A DNA stretch of 64,000 bases from Fictibacillus gelatini DSM 15865 (GTDB taxonomy: Bacteria > Bacillota > Bacilli > Bacillales > Fictibacillaceae), in NCBI RefSeq assembly GCF_000430745.1, contig NZ_AUMP01000002.1:1-64000 (forward strand). The letters run 5' to 3'. The notes beneath the pieces were generated by a model. That model did no database searches. It saw nothing but the letters and a program-made list of their open reading frames with translations, and was not told the DNA's origin. Each line of letters begins with the position of its first letter. Position 1 is the first letter of the stretch. The translations under genes and the position numbers were made by a program. This document shows, piece after piece, positions 51,168 through 59,684 of this stretch.

Positions 51168-51992
51168 TTGAATATCGGAGTAATAGGCACTGGTAATATG
51201 GGAAGCATGTTGATTTCTTCCTTTATCGATTCTTCAGCCGTTGCGCCCCCGCAGTTGATGATCACAAATCGAACGATTTCGAAAGCGGAGCGTTTAAAAA
51301 GAACATATCCTGGAATCCAAATTACTTCTTCAATTGAAGATGTCATAAACTTTGCCCATATTATATTCCTCTGTGTTAAACCGCATGAGTTTTATCCTTT
51401 ATTGTCCAAGCATAAAAGCAACATTTCAAAAGACCAATTGATCGTCTCGATTACTAGTCCCATTACGTGCGAACAATTAGAAGATGAATTAAGCTGCAAC
51501 ATTGCAAGGGCCATCCCAAGCATTACGAACCAGGCACTTTCTGGATCATCTCTTATCACTTTCGGAAAAAATTGCAGTGAAGACTGCCGAAAGAAGCTGC
51601 TTCAATTAATGAAATCCATCTCTAATCCGGTCATTATCGATGATTCTATTACGAGAATTTCATCCGATATTGCCAGTTGTGGGCCCGCATTTATCGGGTT
51701 CATCGTTCAATGCTTCATCAAAAGCGCAGCAAGCGAAACAAACATTTCGGAAGACAAAGCGACAAAATTGGCCAGCGAAATGCTCATTGGGCTCGGAAAA
51801 TTGTTGGAAAAAGATATTTATACATTCCCTACTCTTATCGAAAAAGTTTGTGTAAAAGGCGGTATAACGGGAGAAGGCATAAAAATATTAAACGAGGAAA
51901 TCGGTGATGTATTTAATAAACTGATTGCCCGCACGCATGAAAAATACGATGAAGAACGGGAGAAAATTAGAGAACAATTTAAAAAAATATAA
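51168..51992 (+). CDS. comER: ComER, pyrroline-5-carboxylate reductase-like
   Basis: 274 residues with an N-terminal NADP-binding Rossmann motif GVIGTGNMGSML and a C-terminal helical dimer domain (CGPAFIGFIVQ near 165) as in P5C reductases; a metabolic role is unproven, and B. subtilis ComER has been linked to sporulation and biofilm signalling. The TTG start has GGAGG 8 bases upstream. It is divergent from comEA, as in B. subtilis. Confidence 0.9.
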   Translation: MNIGVIGTGNMGSMLISSFIDSSAVAPPQLMITNRTISKAERLKRTYPGIQITSSIEDVINFAHIIFLCVKPHEFYPLLSKHKSNISKDQLIVSITSPITCEQLEDELSCNIARAIPSITNQALSGSSLITFGKNCSEDCRKKLLQLMKSISNPVIIDDSITRISSDIASCGPAFIGFIVQCFIKSAASETNISEDKATKLASEMLIGLGKLLEKDIYTFPTLIEKVCVKGGITGEGIKILNEEIGDVFNKLIARTHEKYDEEREKIREQFKKI

Positions 51993-52039
51993 CCCGTCGA
52001 TTATTTTGATTCGACATAAACATTTATTTTCCTTCTAAA

Positions 52040-52080
52040 AAACCAAAAAACCATCAAAAAAATATTTGATGGTTTTTTGG
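52040..52080. terminator. Bidirectional terminator between comER and nupC
   Basis: AAAAAACCATCAAA (52045-52058) pairs with TTTGATGGTTTTTT (52065-52078). It serves converging comER and nupC. Confidence 0.85.
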
Positions 52081-52084
52081 CGTT

Positions 52085-53269
52085 TTAGAAAAACAGGCCC
52101 GCGATGGTTGCAGATAAAATAGAAGCTAGAGTGGAACCGTACAATAACTTTAGTCCGAACTTTGCGACGATGTCCCCTTGATTTTCGCTTAATGCTTTAA
52201 CGGATCCTGTAATGATTCCGATCGAGCCAAAATTCGCAAAGCTGACTAAAAAGACCGATGTAATCGCAAGCGTTTTTTCAGATAGCGAATGTGCCATTTT
52301 CCCAAGATCACCCATAGCGACAAATTCATTTGTTACTAATTTTGTCGCCATCACACTTCCCGCTTTGACCGCTTCTGCCCATGGAATGCCCATTAAGAAC
52401 GCAATTGGCGCAAATACATATCCCAATAGATTTTGGAATGAAATCCCAAAAATAAAATCGAATAAATAGTTGATTAAATTGATTAAGGCAATAAAACCGA
52501 TAAGCATCGCCCCGACAATGACCGCTACTTTAAATCCGTCCATAATGCTTTCGCTAATCATTTGAAAAAAGGACGGCTTTTTTTTGTCATGATCGACAAT
52601 CAATAAATCTTCTTCCTCTTTTAAATCGTATGGGTTAATTATATTGGCAATAATTAAGGCCGACAATATGTTAAGCACTATGGCCGTTACAACATACTTT
52701 GGAGGAATCATTGTCATATATGCACCGACAATGGCAATACTAACGGCACTCATAGCAGAAGTACATAATGTATAAAGACGCCGTTTCGAAACATGCGGCA
52801 ATTGTTCCTTTGTCGTTAAAAAAACCTCAGATTGCCCTAAAAATGCGGAAGAAACCGCGATGTAGTTTTCCAGCTTGCCCATTCCATTCACTTTGCTTAA
52901 CAAAAGCCCTACATATTTAATAATTAGAGGAAGAATTTTAAAGTAATTCAAAATGCCGATTAAAACCGAAATAAAAATAATCGGTAATAAAACATCCAAA
53001 AAGAAAGTGGAAACCCCTTTATTTTCCAGTCCTCCAAAAACAAAATCGACACCACTGATCCCAATTTTCATTAATTGGTCAAAAGCTTTCGATATTGACC
53101 GGATGATTGCTACCCCTATCCTCGTATTTAATAAAACAAATGATAATACGAGCTGGATGACAATCATAACTGCAATCGCTTTATATTTAATTCCTTTCCG
53201 ATTGTAACTTGCTAAAAAGGCTAGTATGAAAACGAGAGCTAGGCCCGTCAGAAGAAAAACGACACTCAT
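52085..53269 (-). CDS. nupC: Concentrative nucleoside transporter NupC
   Basis: 394-residue cation-coupled nucleoside importer of the CNT family. About ten hydrophobic segments; family motifs VFLTTKEQLPHVSKRRLYTL-type region near 160 and AVKAGSVMATKLVTNEFVAMGDL near 310 in outline. AGGAGG precedes the ATG. It lies between comER and yqeM, where B. subtilis has no transporter gene; cdd and deoC in this window act on the same class of compounds. Confidence 0.92.
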   Translation of the reverse strand: MSVVFLLTGLALVFILAFLASYNRKGIKYKAIAVMIVIQLVLSFVLLNTRIGVAIIRSISKAFDQLMKIGISGVDFVFGGLENKGVSTFFLDVLLPIIFISVLIGILNYFKILPLIIKYVGLLLSKVNGMGKLENYIAVSSAFLGQSEVFLTTKEQLPHVSKRRLYTLCTSAMSAVSIAIVGAYMTMIPPKYVVTAIVLNILSALIIANIINPYDLKEEEDLLIVDHDKKKPSFFQMISESIMDGFKVAVIVGAMLIGFIALINLINYLFDFIFGISFQNLLGYVFAPIAFLMGIPWAEAVKAGSVMATKLVTNEFVAMGDLGKMAHSLSEKTLAITSVFLVSFANFGSIGIITGSVKALSENQGDIVAKFGLKLLYGSTLASILSATIAGLFF

Positions 53270-53355
53270 TTTTATCCTCCTCTATCGCGTATGCCTTCTT
53301 TCTTTAGAATGCGTCTTTTTCACCTTAAAAATGCAGCGATAGATTTCTTCAAAAC

Positions 53356-53383
53356 AAAAAACCATCAAAAAGATGGTTTTTCT
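53356..53383 (-). terminator. Terminator after yqeM
   Basis: AAAAACCATC pairs with GATGGTTTTT around the yqeM stop codon; the stem sequence resembles the nupC terminator stem. Confidence 0.75.
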
Positions 53384-54114
53384 GCTTTTTTCGCGACAAA
53401 AAATAATCGTTCGGATTGATGATCCGGTGGCGTTTCCAAAAAATCGGCCGTTACTCGTTCGACAACAAACCCTGCTTTTTGAAGCAAATGTTCGTACGTT
53501 TCTATCGAAAATGTACGTTGAATATGTATTTCATCAAATCTTTCATAATACGCTCCATCTTTCTGGACAAAGAAGCTTAATTCATGTTCAATGCTATCCG
53601 GCAACTCGCCATCAAAGCATTGCCAAATATAGGATAGATGTTCTTCGTTGCTCCCAAATGTATTCCCCGAAAAAATATGGTGAATTTTATAAAGCGAATG
53701 GACATCAAATAACAGTTTGCCATCCATATGTAAATGGTTATAGATCGATTGAAAGGTTTGATAAACATCTTCTTCAGATAGAAGATAGTTTAACGAGTCA
53801 CAAAAAATAACCGCAATGTCATGAACCCCTAATCCGTCAAGCTCCCGCATATCCTGGTGAAAGAAACGAACGTTTAATTTTTGATTTTCCGCTTTTTCTC
53901 TTGCCATTGCCAGCATGTCCTCGGATAAATCAACAGCCGTAACATCAAACCCCTTTTCTGCCAGACGAATCGATACGGCCCCTGTCCCACAGCCGATATC
54001 AAGAATGCGGGCGGCTTTGCAATCCGCCGTACGTTCCAAAAAATCAATCCACTTTTCATAAGGAGCATCTTGCATCAGCCGATCGTAATAATACGCAAAT
54101 TGTTGATAACTCAT
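53365..54114 (-). CDS. yqeM: SAM-dependent methyltransferase YqeM
   Basis: 249-residue class I methyltransferase. Motif I LDIGCGTGAVSIRLA near residue 38, VTAVDLSEDML after it, and IAVIFCDSLNYL near 100. Substrate unknown. AAAGGAG precedes the ATG. It is 10 bases from rsfS in the yqeG-to-yqeM operon. Confidence 0.85.
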   Translation of the reverse strand: MSYQQFAYYYDRLMQDAPYEKWIDFLERTADCKAARILDIGCGTGAVSIRLAEKGFDVTAVDLSEDMLAMAREKAENQKLNVRFFHQDMRELDGLGVHDIAVIFCDSLNYLLSEEDVYQTFQSIYNHLHMDGKLLFDVHSLYKIHHIFSGNTFGSNEEHLSYIWQCFDGELPDSIEHELSFFVQKDGAYYERFDEIHIQRTFSIETYEHLLQKAGFVVERVTADFLETPPDHQSERLFFVAKKAEKPSF

Positions 54115-54124
54115 ACAATCTCCT

Positions 54125-54478
54125 TTACGAAAGCATTTTATTAATATTTAGCTGAGGCGCATCACCCCAGAGTTTTTCAAGATTATAATAGGAACGATCA
54201 TCACGATGAAAGATATGTGCAACTACATCGCCTAAATCAACAAGAACCCATCTTGCCTGGTCAAATCCTTCCATTCGGCGAAGAGGAATTTGATGTTCCA
54301 TCGATACATCTTTTAATTCTTTCGCAATTGCCTGAACTTGTTTTTCAGAATTCCCATGACAAATTAGGAAATAGTCCGCCACTAATGAAATTCCCTTCAT
54401 ATCAAGGACGATAATGTCTTCTGCTTTTTTATCATCAACTGTTTTTACGACAAGTTCAACTAGTTCTTGTTCCTTCAT
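54125..54478 (-). CDS. rsfS: Ribosomal silencing factor RsfS
   Basis: 117-residue protein that binds ribosomal protein L14 and blocks joining of ribosomal subunits in starved cells. Conserved KAEDIIVLDMKG, ADYFLICHGNSEKQVQAIA and VVAHIFHRDDRSYYNLEKLW-type regions. Its ATG shares one base with the yqeK stop. Confidence 0.94.
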   Translation of the reverse strand: MKEQELVELVVKTVDDKKAEDIIVLDMKGISLVADYFLICHGNSEKQVQAIAKELKDVSMEHQIPLRRMEGFDQARWVLVDLGDVVAHIFHRDDRSYYNLEKLWGDAPQLNINKMLS

Positions 54479-55056
54479 TACGTTTCCTCCCGTTTTTTTA
54501 TGGTGGAGATGAAATCATTATATGTATCTACCGTTAAAGGGTAAATCAGCTGATTTTGTCTCATAAGAAATTGCATCGTATTTTTCAAAGCCTGGGTGCA
54601 GGCCTTATCTAAATTTTCAAATGCAAGTTGCCTTACTTCTTCGACACCCGGAAAACGTCTGCCCGGCTCAATGTAATCCGCAATAAAAATAATTTTCTCA
54701 AGCAAATTCATACCTGGTCGGCCCGTTGTATGATAACGGATCGCATTTAAAATCTCTTGATCATAAATACCCGCTTCCTGCTCGACAAGATAGGCGCCAA
54801 CAGGAGCATGGAGCAATTCCGTTCCGAATTCGAGCAAGTCAAGCGGCATTTGTTTGTCGCGGACAATTTGCCGCATTTCTTCTTTTGGGCGGAATTTGGC
54901 ATAATCATGAAAAATAGCGGCTATTTCCGCCTTTTTTTTATCCGCATTGTAATGTTCAGCCAATTTCACCGCTGTATCAACAACGCCTAACGTATGTTCA
55001 TAGCGGTGGTCGGTTAGTTGCCGCTTTACTAATTCAAGTGCTTTTTCCCGCTCCAT
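54478..55056 (-). CDS. yqeK: HD-domain hydrolase YqeK
   Basis: 192-residue HD-superfamily enzyme; the family includes symmetrical diadenosine tetraphosphate hydrolases. Metal residues lie in HTLGVVDTA, AAIFHDYAKF (HD near residue 55), LLHAPVGAYL and YHTTGRPGM. ATG at 55056 has a GGAG site 10 bases upstream. The start overlaps nadD by 23 bases. Confidence 0.9.
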   Translation of the reverse strand: MEREKALELVKRQLTDHRYEHTLGVVDTAVKLAEHYNADKKKAEIAAIFHDYAKFRPKEEMRQIVRDKQMPLDLLEFGTELLHAPVGAYLVEQEAGIYDQEILNAIRYHTTGRPGMNLLEKIIFIADYIEPGRRFPGVEEVRQLAFENLDKACTQALKNTMQFLMRQNQLIYPLTVDTYNDFISTIKKREET

Positions 55057-55624
55057 ATAGTTCACTCTCCTCAATAAACCCTCTCACTTCATCCGGCACT
55101 AAATATTTTGTGTTTTTCCCGGTGGCGAACCGCTCTCTTATCATGGAAGAAGATATATCAAATAATGGAACCGTCAGCAATTTTACTTGATACGGATTTT
55201 CAAATTGGTCCACGGGATAATTTTGGCGATTCACACCGATAAAGGTAACTAACTGTTTTAACTGATCGATTTTATGCCAGCTATGTAAGGTATAAAGCAT
55301 ATCTCCGCCCATAATGAAAAAAAAGTCATGATAAGGATACCTCTTCTTTAATTCTTTTATCGTATCAATAGTGTATGAAGGACCTTCCCTTTCAAACTCG
55401 ATTAATGAAAGGGCAAATTGCTCATTCGTTGAAATCGCCCGCTTAATCATTTCAATTCGCGCTTCATTGCTCGCAAGATCCTTCGTTTCTTTATGAGGTG
55501 GAATGTTTGTTGGGATCCACCAGATTTCATCAAGGGAAAAGGCGGCCAATGCTTCCTGGGCAATTAATAGATGGCCGTTATGAGGTGGGTTGAACGTCCC
55601 ACCTAAAATACCGATTTTCGCCAT
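55034..55624 (-). CDS. nadD: Nicotinate-nucleotide adenylyltransferase
   Basis: 196-residue enzyme of NAD synthesis that joins nicotinate mononucleotide and ATP. The nucleotidyltransferase motif GGTFNPPHNGHL is at residue 8 and ISSSMIRER near 160. AGAGGG precedes the ATG. It overlaps yqeK and follows yqeI. Confidence 0.95.
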   Translation of the reverse strand: MAKIGILGGTFNPPHNGHLLIAQEALAAFSLDEIWWIPTNIPPHKETKDLASNEARIEMIKRAISTNEQFALSLIEFEREGPSYTIDTIKELKKRYPYHDFFFIMGGDMLYTLHSWHKIDQLKQLVTFIGVNRQNYPVDQFENPYQVKLLTVPLFDISSSMIRERFATGKNTKYLVPDEVRGFIEESELYGAGKST

Positions 55625-55658
55625 TTTCTGATTATCCCTCTCTCGCTTTGCCAGTTAC

Positions 55659-55949
55659 TTACGGAAGTTCGATTTCTTTATTATTCACTGATTCCTTATA
55701 TAAAACAATTGTATTCCCGATAATTTGAACAAGCTCCGCTTTTGTTCCTTTGACTAAAGCTTCAGCCACTGTTTCGCGGTCCTCTTCACAATTTTGAAGA
55801 ACGCTCACTTTTAACAATTCTCGCGCTTCTAATGCTTCATTTATTTGTTTGATCATATTTTCGGTCACGCCGCCTTTTCCGACCTGAAAAATAGGATTGA
55901 GATGATGCGCTTCGGAACGCAAATACCGTTTTTGTTTACCTGTTAACAT
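55659..55949 (-). CDS. yqeI: YhbY-type RNA-binding protein YqeI
   Basis: 96-residue CRS1/YhbY-domain protein that associates with pre-50S ribosomal particles. Begins LTGKQKRYLRSEAHHLNPIFQVGKGG in outline; GxxG loop is GKGG near residue 27. AGGAGG precedes the ATG, which overlaps the end of aroE by 14 bases. Confidence 0.92.
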   Translation of the reverse strand: MLTGKQKRYLRSEAHHLNPIFQVGKGGVTENMIKQINEALEARELLKVSVLQNCEEDRETVAEALVKGTKAELVQIIGNTIVLYKESVNNKEIELP

Positions 55950-56775
55950 AACTTCCTCCTAATTGCTTTATTACCGTTTCTTTCATTAAATCGACATTTG
56001 GCTTCCTTCCGGTCCAAATTTCAAACGCCAGTGCCCCTTGATGAACGAACATGGACAGTCCGTTATCGATAATAGCTCCTTTTTGTTCTCCAAGTTTAAG
56101 CCATTTCGTTTTTAACGGATTATAAATAATATCTGATAAAACCGTGCCTTCGTTTAACCTTCTTAAATCTAGCGGAATCTCATTATAATTAGGATGCATT
56201 CCAATTGGCGTTGTATTCACAACAATATCAAAACGGCTGAGCATATGCTCTGCCTCTTGAAGAGTAAGGGCATTTCCGTCTCCTTTTAAGCATTCCTGGA
56301 TAATTTTTTCAGCCCGCCGGGTTGTACGATTCGCAATCACGATCGACATCGGTTGATGCAAATATAATGAATGCGCAATCGCCCTTGCAGCCCCTCCCGC
56401 CCCTAATATAAGAATGTGGCTTTCAGAAATTGGCTTTATTAATTTTTGCTTAAGCCCGTTGACAAAGCCTTTGCCGTCTGTATTGTAACCGATTAATTTC
56501 CCATCCTTTATATCGACCGTATTTACCGCTCCGATGGCTAAAGCTTCCTCATCGATTTCATCTAAAAACGGCATCACTGTTTCCTTATGTGGGATGGTTA
56601 CATTAAATCCTTTAAAGCCGTTTGCTTGAAAATAGCAAATGATATCTCCTAGCTTGCCGGGCTCGACATTAAACTTTTCATATTTGTAATTTAAATCGAG
56701 TTCCCGAAACGCCGAATTTTGCATTTCCGGCGACAAGGAATGATGGACCGGGTATCCGATTAATCCAATATTCAT
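55936..56775 (-). CDS. aroE: Shikimate dehydrogenase
   Basis: 279-residue NADP enzyme of the shikimate pathway (called aroD in B. subtilis). Substrate residues SLSPEMQN near 15 and NVTIPHKE near 60; NTDGKGF near 98; NADP motif GAGGAARA near 125. GGGGGAG precedes the ATG. It follows yqeH by 10 bases. Confidence 0.95.
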   Translation of the reverse strand: MNIGLIGYPVHHSLSPEMQNSAFRELDLNYKYEKFNVEPGKLGDIICYFQANGFKGFNVTIPHKETVMPFLDEIDEEALAIGAVNTVDIKDGKLIGYNTDGKGFVNGLKQKLIKPISESHILILGAGGAARAIAHSLYLHQPMSIVIANRTTRRAEKIIQECLKGDGNALTLQEAEHMLSRFDIVVNTTPIGMHPNYNEIPLDLRRLNEGTVLSDIIYNPLKTKWLKLGEQKGAIIDNGLSMFVHQGALAFEIWTGRKPNVDLMKETVIKQLGGSYVNR

Positions 56776-56785
56776 GTTCTCCCCC

Positions 56786-57886
56786 CTATATAAGTGATCT
56801 TCGAATGGTGACAGCCACTCCTTCAGGCGCGTACGCTGCGATTTTCGCTCCCGCCTCGGGAACCGTGATCCAACCTAAACCTGACAAAACGATGTCTGTC
56901 TTTCCTTCTTTTATCATAAACTCATGCCGTTTTAAAGGAGGAAACGATTCAGGGTCGGAAGGAGGTGTCAACATCCCGCCGAGGTGACGCTCGTAAAGAT
57001 CGTTTGCGTTTTCCAATTTCGTCCGATGAATTTTAATATCATTTGATACGTGGCAAACAAAAGATCTTCTATCGCCCTTTATGTAATCAAAACGCGCTAA
57101 TCCGCCAAAAAACAAAGTTTGTCCTTCATTAAGCTGATAAACAATCGGCTTAATTTCTTTTTTCGGCATAATCGTTTTCAATTCGTTTTTATTTACAAAA
57201 TGAGCCATTTGATGATGATTAATAATACCCGGCGTATCAAAAAGCGTGCTTTCATCATCCAGCGGTATGTCAATTAAATTTAATGTTGTACCCGGAAAAT
57301 GGGACGTTGTAATAAGCTGATCTGTTTCAGCTCCAAATTGTTGAATGAGCCGGTTAATGAACGTCGATTTCCCAACATTCGTACAACCGACAACGTACAC
57401 GTCTCTTCCATGACGATGGCGATCGATGCTTTCCGCCAATTCATCAATCCCATATCCTTTGCTTGCCGAAATTAAATGGACATCTGCCGGTTTCAACCCA
57501 AGCTCTTTTGCTTCTTTTTTCATCCAATGTAAAAGACGCGTTTTATTGACCGATTTAGGAAGCAAGTCCACTTTATTGCCAACAAGAAGGACTTCATTTT
57601 TCCCAATATACCGCTGCAATCCAGGGAGCCAACTTCCATTGAAGTCAAAAATATCTACGATTTTTACAACAAGAGCATTTTGTTCTCCGATTCCCATCAA
57701 TATTTTTCGATAATCATCATCCGTCAAAGAGACATCCTGAATTTCGTTATAATTTTTCAAGCGAAAACATCGTTGGCAAATAACAACATCGCGTTCAAGT
57801 GAAGAAGGCGGCGCATAGCCAAGAGCGTTTTTATCTTCTGTTTGGATCGTAACCCCACACCCGATACATGTATACTGCTTTTCCAA
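56786..57886 (-). CDS. yqeH: Ribosome biogenesis GTPase YqeH
   Basis: 366-residue circularly permuted GTPase needed for 30S assembly. N-terminal zinc finger (CIGCG, CQRCF), then G4 NKVDLLPKS near 105, G1 GCTNVGKST near 170 and G3 DTPG near 215. Start is TTG, supported by GGAGG about 8 bases upstream. It follows yqeG by 3 bases. Confidence 0.95.
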   Translation of the reverse strand: MEKQYTCIGCGVTIQTEDKNALGYAPPSSLERDVVICQRCFRLKNYNEIQDVSLTDDDYRKILMGIGEQNALVVKIVDIFDFNGSWLPGLQRYIGKNEVLLVGNKVDLLPKSVNKTRLLHWMKKEAKELGLKPADVHLISASKGYGIDELAESIDRHRHGRDVYVVGCTNVGKSTFINRLIQQFGAETDQLITTSHFPGTTLNLIDIPLDDESTLFDTPGIINHHQMAHFVNKNELKTIMPKKEIKPIVYQLNEGQTLFFGGLARFDYIKGDRRSFVCHVSNDIKIHRTKLENANDLYERHLGGMLTPPSDPESFPPLKRHEFMIKEGKTDIVLSGLGWITVPEAGAKIAAYAPEGVAVTIRRSLI

Positions 57887-57889
57887 TCG

Positions 57890-58405
57890 TTATTCCTCCC
57901 AATGAATCATGCCTTTTCGTTTCATTCGTGCAAGTAAAAAACGCTCCATTTGCCGATTGAATCTTGTCCATATTCCATCTGTGCTTGCAACCGGGACAAC
58001 AAGAATTGTATGGAGACCGAGCCTGTTTCCCCCTAACACATCGGTCAATAATTGGTCACCGATCACGACAACTTCTTCGCGTTTTAATTTCATATCGGAT
58101 AGCGCCTGTTTAAAAGCTCTCGACATCGGCTTTCGTGCACTATAAATAAACGGTATTTCTACCGGATTTGAAAATGAACTTACACGTGCCTGTGTATTGT
58201 TTGAGACAATGGTAATTAAAATCCCTTTCTCCTTAATAGCCTTAAACCACTGAATTAATTCAGGGGTTGCTTCAGGCCGATCCCATTCAACAAGGGTATT
58301 ATCTAAATCTGTAATAATTCCTTTTATTCCTTTTTCCACGAGCTTCTCTGGTGAAATATCTAATATGCTTTTCACATGCTCATTCGGCAAAAATTGTTTT
58401 AACAT
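57890..58405 (-). CDS. yqeG: YqeG family HAD phosphatase
   Basis: 171-residue HAD superfamily IIIA protein. Catalytic motif DLDNTLVEWD near residue 35, SNN near 68 and GDQLLTDVLGGNRLG near 118. The physiological substrate is unknown. AGAGGTG precedes the ATG. First gene of the yqeG-yqeH-aroE-yqeI-nadD-yqeK-rsfS-yqeM operon. Confidence 0.9.
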   Translation of the reverse strand: MLKQFLPNEHVKSILDISPEKLVEKGIKGIITDLDNTLVEWDRPEATPELIQWFKAIKEKGILITIVSNNTQARVSSFSNPVEIPFIYSARKPMSRAFKQALSDMKLKREEVVVIGDQLLTDVLGGNRLGLHTILVVPVASTDGIWTRFNRQMERFLLARMKRKGMIHWEE

Positions 58406-58540
58406 TTTTACAGCACCTCTAAAGTGAACTTCGACTTTACTTAATTATTTTACCAATAAATATTCCACTTACAACTTTTTTTACGATGGATTCAGGATTA
58501 GAACAAAAAGTTTTCGACAATTTCTTTGCTTCTTCAACCT

Positions 58541-58640
58541 TGTGGATAACTTTGTACACATACTTTCAATAAGGTAGTCCTTACATCATTCATGTTATTA
58601 ACGGGTTACTCACAAGTTATCCACTATTTATTGTGGATAT
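58541..58640. promoter_or_regulatory. DnaA box cluster upstream of sda
   Basis: TGTGGATAA at 58541-58549 is a perfect DnaA box (minus orientation); TTATCCACT at 58617-58625 and TGTGGATAT at 58632-58640 match 8 of 9 positions. TTTTCGACA at 58511-58519 is a weaker candidate. Similar boxes control sda in B. subtilis, so the checkpoint link to replication is probably kept. The 375-base gap 58406-58780 holds nothing else that I recognise. Confidence 0.8.
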
Positions 58641-58780
58641 TCGAACGATTGTTCTTGTTCCCATTTCATGTTAATCTACAAATAAGAAATAGTACTTACT
58701 ATTTTATGCTTACCTCGTACAGGTAATGTTAAAAACAAATAATTTTTTTACGTCATTTAAAAGAAGTAAGGGAGGTGAAG

Positions 58781-58945
58781 TTGCCGCCAGCGGCATACCT
58801 TATGGAAAATTTATCTGACGACTTATTAATTGAATCCTATTATAAAGCGAAGGAACTCCGGCTTAGTTCAGATTTTATCCAACTTATCAGACAAGAAATC
58901 GAGCGTCGATCATTGCAAAATAGGCTTATCAAGACTATACCGTAA
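58781..58945 (+). CDS. sda: Sporulation checkpoint inhibitor Sda
   Basis: A 47-residue core starting at ATG 58802 (54 residues from TTG 58781). Sda is a helical hairpin that blocks autophosphorylation of KinA when replication is disturbed. The pattern [13 protein letters not shown] and [10 protein letters not shown] agrees closely with B. subtilis Sda. GGAGG lies 5 bases before the TTG but about 26 before the ATG, so the TTG is chosen; a GCCG/CGGC mini-hairpin lies between them. It follows yqeG divergently and is closed by a terminator. Confidence 0.9.
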   Translation: MPPAAYLMENLSDDLLIESYYKAKELRLSSDFIQLIRQEIERRSLQNRLIKTIP

Positions 58946-58946
58946 C

Positions 58947-58979
58947 AAAGTCCATTATGAAAGTAATGGACTTTTGTTT
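58947..58979 (+). terminator. Terminator of sda
   Basis: AAAGTCCATTA (58947-58957) pairs with TAATGGACTTT (58964-58974), followed by a T-rich stretch. Confidence 0.85.
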
Positions 58980-59099
58980 CGTATTTACCCCTTTCAAAAT
59001 TGACAAATATAACATATAATGAAATGAAACCAAATATATTTCCTAAAAGATGCTCTCCATCCCTTATTAAAAGAGAGTAAAAAGGGAGTGTGATGATGG

Positions 59100-59645
59100 A
59101 TGTTTATGATTGAAAGAGAGCGTGTAGATTCTACTGTGAAAAAAATGAAAGGTCAAACGGCTAATGTTTTAACAATTATTAACCTTTCGCTCGGAGCTCT
59201 GGCACTATTATTTATTTTTAAAGATGCGTTAAAGGTTGGATTTATTCTTATTTTTCTAGCTGGCTTATTTGACCGATTTGACGGAATGGTTGCACGCAAG
59301 CTAAACATTGAGTCCGAATTCGGGAAACAATTGGATTCCCTCTGTGACTTAATATCATTTGGGATTGCGCCATCTTTTTTAATTTATGAGGCAAGCTTGC
59401 ATCAATTTGGCGTACCAGGCATTATTTTTACGATTTTATTTATCGTTTGCGGTGCCATTCGTTTAGCACGATTTAATATAACCGAATTTACCGGATCGTT
59501 TGTCGGTGTTCCTATCACCGTTGCAGGTTGTATTGTTGCCATGAGTTTTTTATTCATCAATTTTTTGCCTACTGTTTTCTTCATGTTTTTAATACTCATT
59601 ATGGCTTTTCTCATGATAAGTAATATTTCGATCAAAAAACGTTAA
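59100..59645 (+). CDS. pssA: CDP-diacylglycerol-serine O-phosphatidyltransferase
   Basis: 181-residue membrane enzyme of the CDP-alcohol phosphatidyltransferase family. The catalytic motif D-G-x2-A-R-x8-G-x3-D-x3-D is complete (DGMVARKL...GKQLDSLCD, residues 60-83); about six membrane helices. Similarity in length and pattern to B. subtilis PssA (177 residues) favours serine as acceptor, forming phosphatidylserine; phosphatidylglycerophosphate synthase cannot be excluded. No decarboxylase gene is adjacent. GGGAG lies about 11 bases before the ATG. Confidence 0.8.
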   Translation: MFMIERERVDSTVKKMKGQTANVLTIINLSLGALALLFIFKDALKVGFILIFLAGLFDRFDGMVARKLNIESEFGKQLDSLCDLISFGIAPSFLIYEASLHQFGVPGIIFTILFIVCGAIRLARFNITEFTGSFVGVPITVAGCIVAMSFLFINFLPTVFFMFLILIMAFLMISNISIKKR

Positions 59646-59684
59646 AAACCATGACCAAATTTATTTTGGTCATGGTTTTTCTTT
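59644..59684. terminator. Bidirectional terminator between pssA and the M3 peptidase
   Basis: Perfect 16-base arms AAAAACCATGACCAAA (59644-59659) and TTTGGTCATGGTTTTT (59665-59680) with a five-base loop, shared by the converging genes. Confidence 0.9.

Noticed and set aside
58649-58677. TTGTTC-N17-TAATCT as the sda promoter
   Set aside because: The -10 matches only three of six positions; left unassigned.
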